Below are positions 28,322 through 31,030 of a DNA stretch of 31,030 nucleotides, one piece after another; position 1 is the first letter of the stretch; each line of letters begins with the position of its first letter. This DNA is from JBHGBB01 sp041946755. Its GTDB lineage: Bacteria > UBP4 > UBA4092 > JAOAEQ01. The DNA is taken from positions 1 to 31,030 of the forward strand of contig JBHGBB010000018.1 in assembly GCA_041946755.1 (NCBI GenBank), read 5' to 3'. Under the pieces are notes generated by a model. That model saw only the letters and a list, made by a program, of their open reading frames with translations, was not told the origin of the DNA and did not search any database. A program made the position numbers and the translations under genes.

Positions 28322-29917
28322 TTAATATCCCGATACTTTTAATTTTTGAAGAATCTGCTTTGCATTTTGTCCAGCAGGCCCATTGGGATCTAATTCTATT
28401 GTTTTCTCCCAATCGTGTGTTGCGGATATTTTATCATTTTTCTTTGCGTAAGCGAAGCCCCGATTATAATACACCATTGCCAACTTCGGATTCATTTGGA
28501 TAACTGCTGAATAATTTGCTATCGCTGAATCATAGTTCCCTTCTACCATGTAAACACTTCCACGATTTATATATGCATCTATATATTGTGGATTTAATTC
28601 AATTGCCTTATTATAGTCTGCAATTGCTAATTCATAGTTTTTTTGTGAATAGTAAACGATTCCCCGATTATAATAAACCTCGGCATCCTGCGGATTAATA
28701 CTCAAGGCACTAATATAATCCGCAATTGCTAAATCAAACTCTCCTTGCTCCTTATAAGCAGTCCCGCGGTTAGATAAAGCTATTTCATCTTTTGGATTAA
28801 TTTGAATCGCTATATTAAAATCTTTTATTGCGGAATCATAGTTTCCTATTTTTAAATAGGTTTTTCCTCGGTTTCCATAGGTTTCTGCATCTTGTGGATT
28901 AATTAGAAGCGTAGAATTATAATCAATTATTGCTAAGTCATAGTTCCCTTGTTCATTATAAATATGCCCACGATTCGTATATGCATCTGCATATAATGGA
29001 TTTAATTTGAGTGCAGAATTATAATCTGCTAATGCTAAATTATAGTTCTTTTGTAAAAAGTAAATCATACCTCGACCAAAATATGCCATTGCAATATTAG
29101 GATCGATTTGGATAGCAGACGTATAATCTGCTATTGCTAAATCATAGCTCCTTTGTTCCCCATAAACTCCTCCACGATTAATAAATGCTTCCAAACACTG
29201 AGGATTAATTTGGAGCGATGAATTATAATCTGCTATAGATAGATCATAGTTCTTTTGATATCGGTAAACCATACCACGGCCGCAATAGGCATTTACTAAT
29301 TTTGGATTTAATTGAATGGCTATATTATAATCAGCCAATGCTAACTCATATTTTCCTAGTTTTGTATATACACTACCACGAGAAACATACAATTCTGCCA
29401 ATTGTGGGTTAATTTGAATTGCAGATGAATAATCTGCAATTGCTGAATCATAATTTCCTAGAGCTGTATATACAAGTCCACGGTTATTAAATGCTTTATA
29501 ATATTTTGAATTAATTTGGAGTGCAGTATTAAAGTCCGCTATCGCTAAATCGTAATTCTTTTGAGAATAGTAAACAAGACCGCGACCGTTATATGCATCT
29601 TCATACTTAGGATTGATTTTTAGTGCTGCATTGAAATCCGCTAATGCTAAATCATAGTTTCCTTGCATAGAGTAAGCAATTCCACGATTTCTATACGCAA
29701 CGGTATCTTCAGGATTTGTCTGAATAATAGCAGTATATTTATCTATTTCCACCTTATACTGATCTTGTCGAGAAATGTCTTCTTTATCAGTCGATTGTAC
29801 TTGAGATTTTATTTCCTGTGTATCATTTTGTTTAACTTTCGAACAGCTATAAAAGTTTAAAACTATAATAAAGATGGCTGATATAATAAAAATAATTCTT
29901 TTCATATTGTGTAACAT
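28322..29917 (-). CDS. TPR-repeat protein, probable lipoprotein
   Basis: The 531-residue product starts with a signal-like segment (MKRIIFIISAIFIIVLNFYS) followed by Cys in FYSC, a plausible though imperfect lipobox. After a polar linker come 13 tandem 34-residue TPR units, each with a RG(x)VY turn and a YDLAIADYN(x)ALxINP core, from about residue 60 to 515. The array would form a continuous superhelix for protein binding, presumably at the envelope. The units are so alike that recent duplication is likely. The start may be ATG 29917 (behind a weak GGA) or ATG 29905 (MKRII). Base composition is AT-richer than in genes left of 28 kb, suggesting a different history. The HEPN-like gene upstream is on the same strand. 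The partner is unknown. Confidence 0.9.
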   Translation of the reverse strand: MLHNMKRIIFIISAIFIIVLNFYSCSKVKQNDTQEIKSQVQSTDKEDISRQDQYKVEIDKYTAIIQTNPEDTVAYRNRGIAYSMQGNYDLALADFNAALKINPKYEDAYNGRGLVYYSQKNYDLAIADFNTALQINSKYYKAFNNRGLVYTALGNYDSAIADYSSAIQINPQLAELYVSRGSVYTKLGKYELALADYNIAIQLNPKLVNAYCGRGMVYRYQKNYDLSIADYNSSLQINPQCLEAFINRGGVYGEQRSYDLAIADYTSAIQIDPNIAMAYFGRGMIYFLQKNYNLALADYNSALKLNPLYADAYTNRGHIYNEQGNYDLAIIDYNSTLLINPQDAETYGNRGKTYLKIGNYDSAIKDFNIAIQINPKDEIALSNRGTAYKEQGEFDLAIADYISALSINPQDAEVYYNRGIVYYSQKNYELAIADYNKAIELNPQYIDAYINRGSVYMVEGNYDSAIANYSAVIQMNPKLAMVYYNRGFAYAKKNDKISATHDWEKTIELDPNGPAGQNAKQILQKLKVSGY

Positions 29918-29969
29918 ATTTTCCGGTCAATATAGGGACCTAATGATACTAGCTAATATCTGTTCTACC

Positions 29970-31030
29970 CTATTTCTCATTTTGAACCTGATTATTTTTA
30001 ACAAAACTAATAAGAACGTGACGTACAAGTTCTTCAAAAAATTGAGGGTAAGGTATCAAATCTTCTTTTTTACATTTATTCTCTTCTTTATTATTTTCCC
30101 TTATGGGAATATCACTTTCGTGCTCTTCAGGAGGCATAAATATAAAAGGAGGAAATTGTTCTCCAGTATGAATTGTTTTACTTCGTTGATCGTAAATTCT
30201 ACCTAAAATATCCTTGAGTTGATTAGAATGTATTTGCCTATTATTTTTAGCCCAAAAGCTCTCTTCTACATGTTCAGATATGAAATCAATAAACTTACGT
30301 TTAGCTTTAAAAAACTGATTTATTATAGCTTCTTCAAGTTCCTGTCGAAGTTCTTGACATTCAACCTTTTTAACAATAGTTCCTAATTTATTATCTAAAT
30401 CAAAAAGAGAAGTTTTCCCTTTTTGATCTATCGAATGGGATAAAGTTTCAATTGCTGAAACTAAAATTAAATAAGCTAAAGCTGGTTGGTTTTCAATTAA
30501 ATGAAGAGCTTGTTGGTATGAGAAAGCTGCTTTTTTGAATGGCTCGTGATATTCAGGATTAAGTTTCTCTACTGATTTAAACCAATCAGGTAATTCTTTT
30601 AGAATTTTATTTTCATTAATAAGCGGTTTGTCAATCCACTCCTTCCGAATCGGTCGTATCAATGGTTTATCAAACCATCTAACCATTTGCCCAAGTCTCA
30701 TCCTTGCACGAAGAAATAGAGAAGTAAGAGCTACTATTTCTTCTGCTAAACCATCATTATAATAGAAACTGTAGGAAGGATCGTGAAGATGAGAATTATC
30801 CGTATAATAGTTTATTTGGTTTATTCGAAGACACAATCTTCTTTCTTCTCCATTTGGTTTATTTGTAATTTCCCAAGGAGTGATATAATACGTATCATAG
30901 TTAAATTCATCGACGAATCGAGCATCTACAATCACTTCATATTCTATGTTATGACTTTCTCCGGAGTTATTATTTTTGAATTCATTATTCCGTATAAAGT
31001 ACATTCTTTTATCATCAGACTTCTTTATAC
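29970..31030 (-). CDS. Putative Apea-like HEPN domain protein (5' partial)
   Basis: At least 344 residues are visible. The frame stays open from ATG 31004 to the window edge, so the true start may lie outside. The C-terminal half looks like an Apea-like HEPN domain: helical AYLILVSAIETLSHSIDQKG, then FFKAKRKFIDFISEHV, and finally IYDQRSKTIHTGEQF. This contains R274-x4-H279 (numbered from ATG 31004), the Rx4-6H motif of HEPN ribonucleases. The N-terminal half (INQINYYTDNSHLHDPSYSF and onward) is of no family I know. HEPN proteins of this sort often act in antiphage or toxin systems by cutting RNA, but some have lost activity. The region is AT-rich and accessory-looking. Domain assignment is by eye. 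Confidence 0.6.
   Translation of the reverse strand, partial: IKKSDDKRMYFIRNNEFKNNNSGESHNIEYEVIVDARFVDEFNYDTYYITPWEITNKPNGEERRLCLRINQINYYTDNSHLHDPSYSFYYNDGLAEEIVALTSLFLRARMRLGQMVRWFDKPLIRPIRKEWIDKPLINENKILKELPDWFKSVEKLNPEYHEPFKKAAFSYQQALHLIENQPALAYLILVSAIETLSHSIDQKGKTSLFDLDNKLGTIVKKVECQELRQELEEAIINQFFKAKRKFIDFISEHVEESFWAKNNRQIHSNQLKDILGRIYDQRSKTIHTGEQFPPFIFMPPEEHESDIPIRENNKEENKCKKEDLIPYPQFFEELVRHVLISFVKNNQVQNEK

Noticed and set aside
29663..30206. Plus-strand open frames rich in Phe/Ile opposite the TPR and HEPN genes
   Set aside because: They are antisense shadows in AT-rich coding DNA, without ribosome sites; the minus-strand frames show clear protein families.
1..31030. tRNA and rRNA genes
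   Set aside because: I looked for cloverleaf landmarks (GGTTCGAATCC-like T arms with CCA-side stems) and rRNA signature text on both strands and saw none; a tRNA scan would be decisive.

Overview
The window is about 31 kb of chromosome from an uncultivated-type bacterium, moderately AT-rich overall and clearly AT-richer at its right end (about 28.2-31.0 kb). The gene content is bacterial: bL12 and uL10, a porphyrin-pathway fusion, Tat substrates, an L,D-transpeptidase, and a SpoIID-domain protein. No gene fixes the phylum. The scattered gene order, the lone microcompartment vertex protein and the abundant short dispersed repeats suggest a candidate-phylum genome.

Layout. 1-1260: 3' end of a uroporphyrinogen-III methyltransferase/synthase fusion. 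1261-1803: repeats only. 1804-5870 (+): two Tat-signal proteins (DUF362 and an AmmeMemoRadiSam-type radical SAM enzyme), a SpoIID-domain protein and a small nitroreductase. 6055-6697 (-): a 53-aa NUMOD3-like protein and a small membrane protein. 6964-10608 (+): a GH38 alpha-mannosidase and a LysO-type transporter. 10822-12145 (-): a complete rplJ-rplL unit with promoter, L10 leader, attenuator and final terminator, detached from rplKA and rpoBC. 12279-17266 (+): a glycan/lipid cluster (B12-binding radical SAM, small membrane ORF, GT4, GT2, WecG/TagA fused to extra membrane helices). 17296-21984 (-): apparent operon eutN-like > histidine kinase > mtnA > DUF167 > PNP > deoB. 22173-26714 (+): response regulator-diguanylate cyclase, zincin-like protein, GT-C glycosyltransferase, short UDP-sugar dehydrogenase-like protein, L,D-transpeptidase. 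26740-31030 (-): MFS transporter, 26-aa membrane peptide, 13-repeat TPR lipoprotein, and a HEPN-like protein running off the edge.

Two stories stand out. (1) At least eight families of short, mostly palindromic dispersed repeats fill the intergenic gaps. Many end within about 20 nt of a start codon, often with no Shine-Dalgarno sequence. Several sit inside or at the ends of genes: they encode the SpoIID signal peptide, loops in HemD, the zincin and the GT-C protein, and the tails of PNP and GT2. This resembles Rickettsia palindromic elements, but with several families acting at once. (2) The 17.3-22.0 kb operon joins a 5'-methylthioribose-1-phosphate isomerase to a PNP whose base-recognition Asn is Asp (predicting 6-aminopurine preference), a phosphopentomutase and a microcompartment vertex protein. 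This suggests salvage of methylthioadenosine or 5'-deoxyadenosine, possibly linked to a microcompartment.
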